Of a stretch of 64,000 bases of DNA, positions 53,109 to 64,000 are shown piece by piece (the stretch's first letter is position 1; each line of letters opens with the position of its first letter). A model generated the notes under the pieces. The model did not search any database and was not told the origin of the DNA. It worked only from the letters and a program-made list of their open reading frames with translations. Source of the DNA: Dipetalonema caudispina (Eukaryota > Nematoda > Chromadorea > Rhabditida > Onchocercidae); assembly GCA_013365325.1 (NCBI GenBank), contig JABVXV010000135.1:1-64000 (forward strand). Reading direction: 5' to 3'. A program made the position numbers and the translations under genes.

Positions 53109-56100
53109 GAACATGATTTAATAATCCAAACGTATTTAAACTCACTTTGTTTTGAATGGAATTTTTTTCCGAACTTTGTATTTTAGTTGCGAAATGCTAT
53201 TGCTTTGTGATGAAACAACGTAAATGCAAATTTTATCTGGGTGGTAGCCGATTATCGCCTTTTATACAATGGAACTGAGTTGTGAGATGTGAAATGTGCA
53301 TGTACGTACTGGATATGAAATGCACGCGGTGGAAAGGATTTGTTTTAAGCAAGTCCTTTCTATTCAAGAGAATAGATGAAATAGTGTTTGAGGGGCTTAA
53401 CGTACCATTAAGAGATGCAGGGAATATTGACGATGCTTGACTGTCTCTTTATTTAGACCTGCTAATTTTAAAATTGTTGTTTTGTTTATGCTAATTTTAA
53501 AATTGTTGTTTTGTTTGTTTTATCCAGTTCAATCATTCTATTGTTGAGAAGAAATCCATTTTTTAATTATTTTTTTTTTTTCATTTTTTCAAGTATTATT
53601 CAATTATGCGTTAATGTTATTCCTCTTGTTACAGGATGGTCAGATTAGTAATTAACGACAGATGATCATCTTGTTGGATAAATGTTCTTATGTGAATTTT
53701 TGTCTTTTAGGTTTCTAATTTTTAAACTAAAATTTTAGAATTTAATGGTTCATTTCTTGAGAATGTTCTTGGTTTCCTCTTCTTTTAGCAATTCTTGATT
53801 CTGAATTTTTATCAATAAGTAATCTATCCATGTTCTCAATGTACCTGATTTTTAAGATCTAAGAGTTGTCACTCGTGGAGGAAATGGTAACGACATAGAT
53901 AGACAATGTAAGTATTGTCAACATACCATCATAGCTGCTTTTGTTTGGAGTATTCAAATTTAGTGAAGAATTTTGGTCCATTTCGACCAACTGTAATATG
54001 TGGGTAAGCCCAAACCTAAGTCATCCATATAATCAAGAATGACAAGTTACGTTAGTTAGTTAACTGTATAAATTGCAGATTTTTCTTGATCTGGGAGTTG
54101 GGGAAGAAATTATTTTAGAAATTTTTTTATTGCTCTTTGTAATTGATTCATTGATATTTTATAAAGGCTGAAAATTTTGCTAATTCTTTCTTTACAAAAA
54201 GAAAAAAAAAATATTGTGAACCACAAAACCACAAAAGTTTTGCAGTATTGCGAATTGGTTTGATTCTTATTCAATGACAATAGCATAAATTTGATTGCAA
54301 TACTCATCGACAATCATATTGCATATTAAATCCAAATATTCCACTGATTTAGCAATACAACTGTAAACGTTGTTTAAATAGTTCTTTGGAATAATGAAGT
54401 TTGTTTTAAATTATTATTATTTTTTGAGAGTGGATGTCTGGTAAAAAAGAGAGGAAAAAAAGAAGCACATTTCATGTTTTTGCCTTCATATAAAACATTT
54501 GTGGTGAAGGTATGCTAATTCTTGCGTCCCAAAACTGTAAATTGAATTGGTTGTGTTTTGAAAAAATTAAGAGTTAAACTTATGATTAATTGATTAAACT
54601 AAATGATTAAAATTAAACTAATAGTATATGCTAAGCTGACTCTCATGTTCGTAAGCTACTGATCAAATTTCTTCGAGCAAATTTTTCTGATTTCCCAAAA
54701 ACAAAATTTTTTTACTGACCTTCAAAAGTTCACGTCTTTATGTGAAGTTTCACCTAACGAAGATAAACTTTCACAGCATACCGTAGATGCATACTACTTC
54801 TTTTCCATATTTCCTGCTATATCCTGTTGTATGCTAAACATATTTATTGCTGCTTCTTCCATATCTTCCGTTAATTCTCCCATGAGTTTATCTTTTGTAG
54901 TAATTATTTAACTTATGCAAACATTAAGTTTAAATTCAAATTCAAATTTTTGATTAACTTGGCTAGGTAACAGCTACATTGAATAAGTGTATGTAAATTG
55001 TACAGCTAATTTTTTGCGGGTGTTATAAGCCGATTATAGGCACAATATTTGCCGTGGTGGTAGTTATATAAAGCTTTAGAAGTTTTACAATGTTTCAGTA
55101 TCTGGAATGTGCCAGAAACATTTACAAATTTCAAATTTGTCCTATAAACTGTTTGCTTAATGTTAGATATCTGAAATATGGATACTAATAAATAATCAAT
55201 TTTGTAGCATTTCCAATAATGACATGTGAAAAAAATAAATAAATAAATGAAATATTCGAAAAACTTAATGACTTCACGAAAATTTCTTCCCTTTTAAAAA
55301 CAATTTCTAATTATAAATATAAAAGTGGTTTTCCCCATCCGTACAATTTGTCAAAATCACACTATTTACATAAACTTCTATAAAAATAAATATAGCAAAA
55401 TATTAGGAATGTCATCATTTTGTAAGAAATACTAATAAATATTAATCGATTTGATGTTTAAGTCCAAACATTTATACAATTATAGTTTTATCAGTCAATT
55501 CGACTGCTATTATCAGTGATATTTGCCTGAAAATTTATGCTTTGAAAATTATTCTTCAACTTTCTCAAATTATTAAAAAAGCAAAGATTAAATTTTCAAA
55601 ATTCAATTATTTTAACAATAATTTTACGTTGTAAAATCTTTTTATTATAGATAGAAAAAATATAAATCAAAGTACTTATGGGAAATCTTCAAATAGAATG
55701 ATACATGTATGTATATGGCTATTAGTTGAATTTTAATTTTATTTCCTGTGTTTTTTTAGCGTTTCAACGCAAATTTTACCTGTTATATATGGAAATCTTT
55801 TCGCTTTGAATTTTTTTTTTTTTTTTTTTAAGAAATGCATAATAAACTATTTCTTGTGATAAATATACTGAATTATTGATTTCATTTTGTATTAATTTAA
55901 CAAAATATTGCGATTCGATTATATCGCTAAAATTAGGATTAATGAATCGATTTTCTCCTTCGAAATTTCTCTTATTAATAAATATCATTCATGAGAACTT
56001 CCGTAATATTTATATCTGTCTAAGCTCATTCATTGTCTTTCTCCTTTCATTACATTCAATAAAGTAACCATAAAAGTTGAAATTTAACTGAATCTAATTT

Positions 56101-56364
56101 ACAAACTAAATCATTTCAATTTCCAGCAATTATTTACAGGAATAAATCTGTTGATGATTATTTATTTCTACGCACTGTTTATCTTCTATTCCCAGTGGTA
56201 CTTATTTATTATACAAGCATTAACTATTTTATGAAATTAGAACACTAATCAGAAAAGGTTTTATTTTTCTTTTAAAAGCTAAATATGAACTCAGCAGATC
56301 GAATACAATTACTGATTTGGTGTATATTCATTATTTTATGAGATGAAAATAACTTTTTCATATT
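53109..56364. other. Intergenic region between convergent SMU1 and the kinase-module gene
   Basis: About 3.3 kb with no supported exon chain on either strand. A 29-bp unit (GCTAATTTTAAAATTGTTGT...) is tandemly duplicated at about 53461-53517. The ORFs at 54110, 55776 and 55876 are AT-rich and overlap on opposite strands. Confidence 0.5.
53461..53517. repeat. 29-bp tandem duplication downstream of SMU1
   Basis: Two consecutive copies of a unit starting GCTAATTTTAAAATTGTTGT, about 350 bases after the SMU1 stop and probably in its 3' flank. Confidence 0.85.
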
Positions 56365-56838
56365 TTACAATCCTCAAGCAAACTACCAATTCTTTAAGGT
56401 TCTCCTTACGCCATTTCTTGCTATAAGTAATTTTTTTGTAAAATGGAAATACCAATTAAAACATAGAAATTTATTTCTACTTTTCACTTAAAATTTTTCT
56501 TTCACAATAAGAATACAATTCAACAAGTGGATATAATTTCACAATCTTCAAACAAGTCACCAATCCTTCAAAATTGCTCCTCATTTCTTCCATCGTAATC
56601 TTCCAAATAATCCTTCAGGAATAATTCTTCGATTCATTGCTATAAGTAATTTTTCGTGAAATGGAAATACTAATTAAAACATAAAAGTTTATTTTCACTT
56701 TCTAATTTAAAATTTATCTTTCACGATAAGTATATAATCACAATCTTCAAATAAATCACCAATCCGTTGAAGTTGCTCTTTACGTCGTTCCTTGTAATCC
56801 TCCAAATAATCTACGAGAAACAGTTCTTCACTTCCTTG
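56365..56838 (-). repeat. Three tandem exon-like units, one open and two decayed
   Basis: Three related units on the minus strand each begin right after the same acceptor, TTACTTATAG: unit A from 56838, unit B from 56639 and unit C from 56420, at periods of about 200-220 bases that include the intron-like spacer. Unit A is open for 43 codons down to a stop at 56707 (motifs FLVDYLEDYKERRKEQ and RIGDLFEDCDYI). Unit B matches it (DYLEDY, GDLFEDCE) but has TGA at codon 2 and another before RIGDLF. Unit C lacks the middle and has several stops. They lie about 370 bases past the kinase-module stop on the same strand. They could be an alternative last exon of that gene, duplicated and decaying, or a remnant of another gene. 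Confidence 0.65.
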
Positions 56839-57207
56839 CTATAAGTAATTTAGGGACATGAAAATGAAAGGATAGGAGGCATTTTAATGGTTTTGCAAAA
56901 AAAAAAAAAAACTCAAACTTTTTAACAATTATAACTTAAATAGGATCACAAGAAATTTGTTTGGATCGCTTTGCAAATATTTTGGTTGAATGCATAACCT
57001 TATTTGAAATTATAGTGATATCATTAATGAAAGATTACAGTTACACCAAGAAATTCCGCAACATCGATATCTGATCTATATAATTTTGTTGATTTTATAT
57101 TTCCTTCATGAGGACAAACTGATTATAACTTAATGTTTACGTATTGAACCTAATAATGAGCATTTCCAATTTCTAATCTAAACAAATTTCAATTTCGATT
57201 CATAAAT

Positions 57208-60200
57208 TCAGAAACAAACACTTTGCATCCACTCGCTTTTCAAGCATTCTGTTGCTGATAATCGAGTTCTGTAAATTGAAATATATGATATTAACTGATA
57301 GGAAGGATACTTTTAACTAGATGTTCCACTCACTTTGGATGTTACATTCCTCCCAATTAAATGCTGAATCCAATTTGTTAAATTAATTTTAAGTAAAATT
57401 TAGGACTAAAATATCAGCAGGAATTGTATTCTCACAAAAAAAAAATCTCAAATTCAGCAACTTTTTTTCGAACCAAACATCTCTCAATCTATCCAATTCT
57501 TCTTTTCTTCTTTCTCTTCAGATTCTCTTTTTTCTTCCATTTTTGCTACTTCTATCATTAACTATAATACTGTAAGTCTATTTTAGATATTAGGAAAGAA
57601 ATTATAAAAATAAGGTTAAAGTTTAAAAGAAGAAATTTAATAGGAAGTGATCCAACTACAACAAGAAAAAAAAAAATTAAATTATTACCTTGCATCTCCG
57701 ATAATTACAGATTTTAAGAGTGCAATAATTGCCTTGGAATAAATCCGATAATTTTTTGTCTCATCGATTGTTGAAATGTTAGAAAGGATTTTTAATCGTA
57801 TTACTTCATAATATTCATCATGGAATGGTATGCTACCAGTTGTTAATGTATATAACACAATTCCGAAACTCCTATCAATTAGCAAATTCATTTTTTTAAA
57901 GCAAAAATCAAGAATCCGAAAATTAACGTTATTATAGAAGTTTTGTTTCCACATTGTAGTAATAATTTAATTTAAAGTCGCAAGAGGTAGGTAAATATTG
58001 AAACAAATTTTTGATAAACCAAATAGACATTTGATAAAGTTCAAAAGATAAGAATCATTATCGACAATTTGTCGGATGAGAAATGAAATTACGAAGACCG
58101 ATAACAATTAACTATCATTATATATTTAATTTTTCCATACTTCAAAACAGATTTTTGGAATGTATGCTTATGTATAAACACCCTTATTTAGAATAGCTGA
58201 CTAATTAATTACCATATGTCTGATTTTGTTGTAATTTCACGGTGGGAAATTTGTTCCGGTGAAGCAAAATCAATCGAACCATTATTCCAAGCAACTGCTT
58301 CATCATTACAACATCGACTAGAACCAAAATCGATTACCATAAGTCGTACAACATTACTAACATGCGTTAATAAATTCTCCGGCTATAACAAAAATAAAAT
58401 ATAACGAAATTGAAAAAAAAAAAACAAACAAATTTTTAATATGAAAAATTTGGTATCCCGAAATTTTATTTGCGATAAAAAAGATTGAGCAAAAATTCAT
58501 TCATACCTGAATAGCAAGATGAGCAATTTGAAAGGAATGAAGATATTCTAATGCTAAGAGAAGATCTTTGCAGAATCGTTGAATTAATACTTCAGAAATA
58601 TATCCCAGACCTATTATATAATCTAATAGATGTGGACCATTTGACCTGTTAATATTTGCTACTTATTATGACAATTCAATGATTAAAGCAATCATTTATC
58701 GGAAAAGCGTAAAAATAAATAGCCAGAATCTTTGAAACGTTCATATAGATTGAATTATTTTACTTTTTTTTTTGTTTTTTTCTATTAAGGAAGAAGAAGA
58801 AAAAATATGTGTTAAGCAAAACAATCAAAAAACTAATCAACAGGGATTAAATATTCTAATCAAAATGTTTCGTATTTAATGTTTAAATTTTCATTCCTTA
58901 CAACGGCATATGTTTTATTGAAGCCTTCTGGTAATTTTTTTACTGAAACTAATTCACATAATACATACTTATTCTTACTGGTAATAACTTTATTGGAAAA
59001 CTATTCCAGATTGGTTTTATAGCGAACTTAGTAATTGTCGTCAGTAATACTTCTTACTATGCTTTTTTAGATAACTCTCCGGAATGATAAGTAATTCTCC
59101 TATTGATAAAAATATCTTACCATTGCATAATCATGATTAGCTGATTGTTCGTTTTAACAGTTCTACGATAAGCAACAATATTACGATGTCGAATGTAATG
59201 CATAATACCAATTTCACGTTTAATATTTTCTCGTTCATTTTCAATTTGTGTGGATTCACATTTGAAGTATTTTGCTGCATACTGTTTTTTATCAGTTTTA
59301 CGTATTATTTCTTTCACGTCAGCAAATCTTCCCTCATATACAATACGAGAAACGGTATAAATTTCTGCGTATATTGCTTCATCCATATATTCTATCTAAT
59401 AAATTATTAAGATTTAATTTCAAGGAAAATTCGAAACAATTAGAACTGTAAAAGATAAGTAAAATATTAATCGTCAAGTAAGAAATCCATAATAAATATT
59501 ACTCCATTCAATTATTAAAAAACAAATAGATAAGTAAATGATAAGCAAGAGTAAGAAAGTAATTTCAAATAAATTATCACCTCAGCATTGATATCACCGA
59601 TGAAAGCAACCGATGATAAAGATTGTGAAGGAGCCAAATCCAAATCAACATCAACTATTGGTCCAATTTCACCCTTGAAATATTCGTTAAAGGCGTAAAT
59701 ACGAAAGGAATAGAGAATAGATTTGAGGTTTGTGATAACAGTTGATGTACCAATAATACCTTCCATTGCTACCTGGTAATCAGTCATATCTAAAAAAATA
59801 CTGATTTTTACCGGGAAAAAAGTTAACGAATTGTGGTAGTTTTACTTAATTAATGTATAAATCATAAATGAAAGACATGAAAAACTTGATTTAATTATTT
59901 ATATATAAAAATATAAATAACCGAAGTGTTTGTATTCTAAAAATTTGATCTATTTTTTTGTGTAAATTCTACCAGCTTAAAATTTGTTTATCTTAAACAT
60001 CTAATAAATCCACATCTGTTAAATTAATTCTCATGTAAATTTCCACTCAGTTTATATTCAATGTTAAATTATTATAAAATGTAAAATAGCCCTTTTATCT
60101 TTGCATCCAATAGGATTATATTACAATATAAGGAATCAGAATTCATTAATAGGGGCCCTCCTTACTATTGCTTCTACGCGAGTGTTGGACGATATACTCT

Positions 60201-62608
60201 TCGCTTTGACTATTCTACGATCGCTCTATTCTCATATTCCTACTTATAAACTACTATAATTGTTGTATTCCTATCTATTCACTACTAATTGTCAACCATT
60301 CTTCCATAATGAATAAATCTTTACAACAACATTTGTCTGTGAAACAACAAATTGCCCAAATCATAAAAAACTTTCACAACAATTGATGCTTCGATAAATG
60401 GAAATTACATTCGCTGTATCGACTATTTTCTTCCTAGATTAGATAATAAATTTACAATTTATGCATTATTGTGATGCGAGTTACATATGTGTTGACAGTG
60501 AAATATTACCGAATCATATGAAAAAAAACGAGTAGATGAAGTAATCTCACGAATTTAAGCCGGAAAATTAAAGGATCAAACAAAAAAGTAGCATAAGTAT
60601 TAATGAGAACTTAAATTAAGCTAATAAATTGAAACCGAATTAAGAAATAATTAATATGTGAGTCGTAATATCATTAAAATTTAAAAATGTCAAAGAAATT
60701 CTACCTTTTCCTTTATGTTCTACAACATAGTAGACATTTTTTGAATTACCCTTTCTTGCATTTTTCCACTGTAACAATACACTATTTCGATTAATTGCTT
60801 TACATGTTGTGATATGGGTAACGCCAGGTGGTACGATTATTGTAATCCAAGCGACAGTATGACATTTACCAAAGATATTTTCAGCTTGAACCCAATATTG
60901 TCCATTATCTTCTTCCACGGATTTTTTTAATGTTAATATTGAATAGCCTTCATCATTTGTCTGCAAAAATAAAAAAAGAAAATTTTTTTTAATTCAATGA
61001 TTATATTAGTATCAATACGATTTAATTTTGACAAGTGAATTATAATATGACTGATAGATAGCAGTGTAAAACAAATTAATATCCAATCATTTTGTTTTTT
61101 ACCAAATTTGAAATAATAATTTAATATTAGACTGACTGTAACTTTCTAATTAATAATAAATAAAACGAAAAAGTTTCGCACTTACGATAACTTCATATTG
61201 ACGTTTAGCCGTAATTGCTGGACCATGCCAAGTAACCGTATATGATTCTTCCGAGAAAAATTTACACATCAAAATTATTTTTTTGCCCAATTTTATCCTT
61301 ATATCTTGCAAAGGTTCAATACAAATTGGTTGTTTATGTAAATCAGAAAATATTAGCGATAATGATTGCTTTTGTACAGGTAGAAATGATATTAAATCAG
61401 TTAGATATGAAATATTATTTAATAAATTAGATGGATTATCCTTGAAAATTACTGCATGGCCAGAATCCACTAAATGATACCATTTCCGACGATACCTGAA
61501 ATTACCCTTTAGGTAGTCAAATTAAATGCTAATTTTGTCTTTTTTTTTTTTGTTATATTTTAAATAAATATTAACATATGTAAAAGTGTTATGCTCATCA
61601 TATTAAATTAGTGCGAATTAATAGACGTTTAAATCGTAATAATCAACTTTTCGAAGGATTATGCAATTTGGTCATTTAAAATGACTTGTAAAAATTAGTC
61701 ATATATCTTCAATTGTGTAAAGTTTGAAATAGTCATTCTTACTCCAATCTTCATACATATAATAAAGAAGGTCCGAATTATCCTAATTGTAATAAAAATT
61801 GTTAATGAATTTAAACCGGAAGGAAGCTTCTCATTTAAATTCATTAATAGAGCTTTCGATTTGAATTTATTAACAATAATTATTACAGCTAAAACAATTA
61901 AGCCTTCTTTTGGTGCATATACATAACTTAAACTAATAATATACATCTTAAACTAATGATGATTGGTTCAAAGTTCACATAATTAAGGGAATTTAAAAGT
62001 ATAACAACTTTGGACAAACCTTATTTGTTGAGCAAAATTATCACCCGGTACCGTATTTAAATCAAGAAAATAAGTCGGTATATAACCTTTCTCACCATCT
62101 TCTTTCTTAACTTCTGCATATCCTTTTTTGTCAATATTTAGGATTCTCACCTATAAAAGATTCATAACTTGTCATTCGTAATAATTCGAGAAATCTACCG
62201 AATCGCTGTGCAGTGATTGCGTATCAGACACAATCACAAGTACTTCACTTCATACGTAAATCGTATTTAGATTCTGTCGACGAAACTTTAAATATTAGAA
62301 AATTAATATTTATCGCTTTTTAATGCATCATCTGTTAATCCGATACACAAAAAACATTTTACATTTTCTGTGAAAATATTTGTCTACTTTTTAGAATTGT
62401 TTTTATCTTTTATCAACCAACCTTTTTTTTTTTTTTATTATCTCTTCAGCCTTGTGTTTTAATTAATGAGATTATTTGATTCAACAACAACAACAACCTT
62501 TTCACCACGATGGCCACTAATTTGCTTTTTTTTCACCGCACTGAATGAACAATTCATTACAGCATGTACTTCATGTGTATTTTCTTCATCCCACACCGAT
62601 GATTGTTC
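57208..62608 (-). CDS. SH3-Ig-FN3-kinase protein, Trio/Kalirin C-terminal type, kinase domain predicted inactive
   Basis: Ten exons: 62608-62498, 62150-62020, 61495-61186, 60960-60705, 59789-59581, 59395-59121, 58645-58507, 58382-58213, 57871-57689, 57268-57208. Phases close for 614 residues; the N-terminus is not secure. Domains in order: SH3 (VHAVMNCSFSAVKKKQ, then GYIPTYFLDL); I-set Ig (61380-60830, with IILMCKFF, VTWHGP and DNGQYWVQAEN); FN3 (starting PPGVTHITTC); protein kinase (59350-57230). The kinase keeps the beta-3 Lys (YAAKYF, codon 59270-59272), DFG (58323-58331), a PEN after the catalytic loop, and SPEQ. The catalytic loop, however, reads IAHLAIQPEN where Trio/Kalirin kinases have IAHLDLKPEN: the catalytic Asp is Ala (58513-58515) and the Lys is Gln (58507-58509). 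The Gly loop is also reduced (VYEGRFADV). The domain order and EWMQ ending match Kalirin/Trio. RhoGEF domains, if present, lie beyond the window. Confidence 0.85.
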
Positions 62609-63249
62609 CTAAAATTGAATATAAAGAAAAAAAAAAAAAAAAAAAAAAATAAGAATGATGTTTTTCAAATATTAAGCAAAATCACAAATTATTCACAATT
62701 ACATTCGAATTTCAATCAAAATTTTATTTTAATAATTTGATTTCGAATACAATTAAAATTTATTCTCCTGTGTTATTTATCCGTTTTCGAAAAATGAAAT
62801 AGTCAACACTTTTGACAGATTTTAATAAGCTACACATAATACTGTGACAAATTTAAATTATTTCATCTTCCCATTCTTTGATATAGTGCATGCATCATAT
62901 CTTTATTTGCACATTTCTACCGAGATTTTCATCATACCGATCAATCCGTAATTATTCCTTTTTTTCTTCATACATATATCAGATTATTATTAATTAATTA
63001 AATCAGTCAACTTTATTCAACTCAGCGTACAGTAGTGACTTTTTAACTTTCCTTCAACTTTTAACAATATGTCCCACAATGATGAAATAAATATCTTCCC
63101 GGAGACTTTAATTCGTACATTGTCATAAAGCGTTCCAGCCATATTTCGTAGAATCATAATTTTTTATTAAATTTTAAATTTAAGAGAAAAAAGTTACTAA
63201 AATAAACAGTCACGATTAATACAATGCAATAAGTATAACAAAACGAAAA

Positions 63250-63300
63250 ATAAATAAATATACCGATAAATAAATAAATAAATAAATAAATGAATAAATA
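63250..63300. repeat. (TAAA)n tetranucleotide run
   Basis: About ten AAAT/TAAA units with two interruptions. Its minus-strand translation gives a spurious Leu/Phe/Ile-Tyr repeat. Confidence 0.9.
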
Positions 63301-63346
63301 AGAAATGGAATAACATATCAAATAACTAAACGGAAATACAGCTAAC

Positions 63347-63367
63347 CGTTTTTGTTGCATCCGACAT
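63347..63367 (-). CDS. Candidate short first exon (MSDATKT) of the SH3-Ig-FN3-kinase gene
   Basis: Minus-strand ATG at 63367 opens seven codons and meets a GTTAGC donor in phase 0. This joins in frame to the SH3 exon at 62608, which begins EQSSVWDEEN. If used, the gene would be a stand-alone 621-residue protein without RhoGEF domains. The exon is very short and there is no strong acceptor or promoter signal before it, so it may be coincidence. Confidence 0.3.
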
Positions 63368-64000
63368 ATTTTTCAGTTTACATATCTTTCCCAAATCTAT
63401 TTTTCAGAATTATTCGCACATAATCGTCGTCGTCTCACCAACAATGCAGAACAACTGCTGAAAGCTACAGCAAAAGAACAAGTTATTAACATTTCTATTG
63501 CTTGCCTTCTGATTCTTTCTTAACAACAGGAAAACTTTTTCAATCTAGTCACTTACAACAATCCTTCATCCTTAGGATTATTTCAATATTTACTTGTTCA
63601 AAAACTCTTCACATCTTCTCAAAATATAAAGAAAAAAAGTAATGATAGTTAATCAAATAATGTTTTCAAGAAATACCACTCTTAGACAGATCATCGAGTA
63701 ATTTTCTATAATAAATCATTCATTCATCATTTAAATCACTTGTTTATCCAATCTTATCCTCATCAATTATCTATCAGAAATCAATCTCATATATCTTCCA
63801 CATACTGAACATCAATCTGTTGAAATTTGCCAGTATTTATCAATTTCAATCTAAAGAGATTGTCAGGAAAGGGTACCCAAGAAAAATCCTGAAAATCTGA
63901 GATAATAAATCTCAAATGGTCACATTAACAATTACTAATAAACATATTAGAGGTATTTTAAATAAATTAAAATTTTGCAAACGATCATATAATCTCTTTA

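Larger units (their letters stand above)
62609..64000. other. Upstream flank or intron of the kinase-module gene
   Basis: AT-rich. Apart from the candidate seven-codon exon at 63347-63367 I see no exon with good borders. A minus-strand open stretch near 63147-63030 has a start and a mixed composition but no clear splice sites. A (TAAA)n-like run lies at about 63250-63300. Confidence 0.45.

Noticed and set aside
63154..63360. ORF with repeated LFIYLFIY near the window end
   Set aside because: This is the translation of the (TAAA)n run on the minus strand.

Overview
The window looks like a piece of a nematode nuclear genome, most likely a filarial or related spirurid worm. It is very AT-rich, the genes are cut into many short exons by T-rich introns with TTTTCAG-type acceptors, and several start codons lie a few bases after an AG acceptor, as expected for spliced-leader trans-splicing. 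All protein calls come from reading exons by eye and requiring that the splice phases close.

Layout. 1-209 is an ATT microsatellite and 210-6506 has no gene I can see. 6507-12413 (+) is a complete lysosomal beta-glucuronidase. 12414-17650 is mostly non-coding, with a few coding-like minus-strand fragments. 17651-20157 (+) holds an unrecognised gene with an uncertain 5' end. 26548-21447 (-) is a complete 566-residue orphan protein with a cysteine cluster and a Ser/Thr-rich tail. 28140-33966 (+) is a classical protein tyrosine phosphatase with an altered WPD loop. 35069-34141 (-) is a mitochondrial ribosomal protein L52-like gene. 40008-35979 (-) is the splicing factor PRP17/CDC40. 40898-46242 (+) is a Golgi stacking protein of the GRASP55/65 family. 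48885-53108 (+) is the splicing factor SMU1. 62608-57208 (-) is an SH3-Ig-FN3-kinase module of Trio/Kalirin type whose kinase has lost key catalytic-loop residues.

Most genes are unrelated housekeeping functions. PRP17 and SMU1 both act in the spliceosome and flank the GRASP gene; PRP17 and GRASP are divergently transcribed from an 889-bp gap. The L52-like gene follows PRP17 on the same strand and could share a transcription unit with it. The items most worth a second look are the Trio/Kalirin-type pseudokinase and the decayed tandem exon-like copies just downstream of it, the orphan cysteine-cluster protein, the PTP with a W-V-D loop, a long hairpin at 27.6 kb, and the unassigned coding-like fragments at 15.3-15.6 kb and 35.1-35.4 kb.
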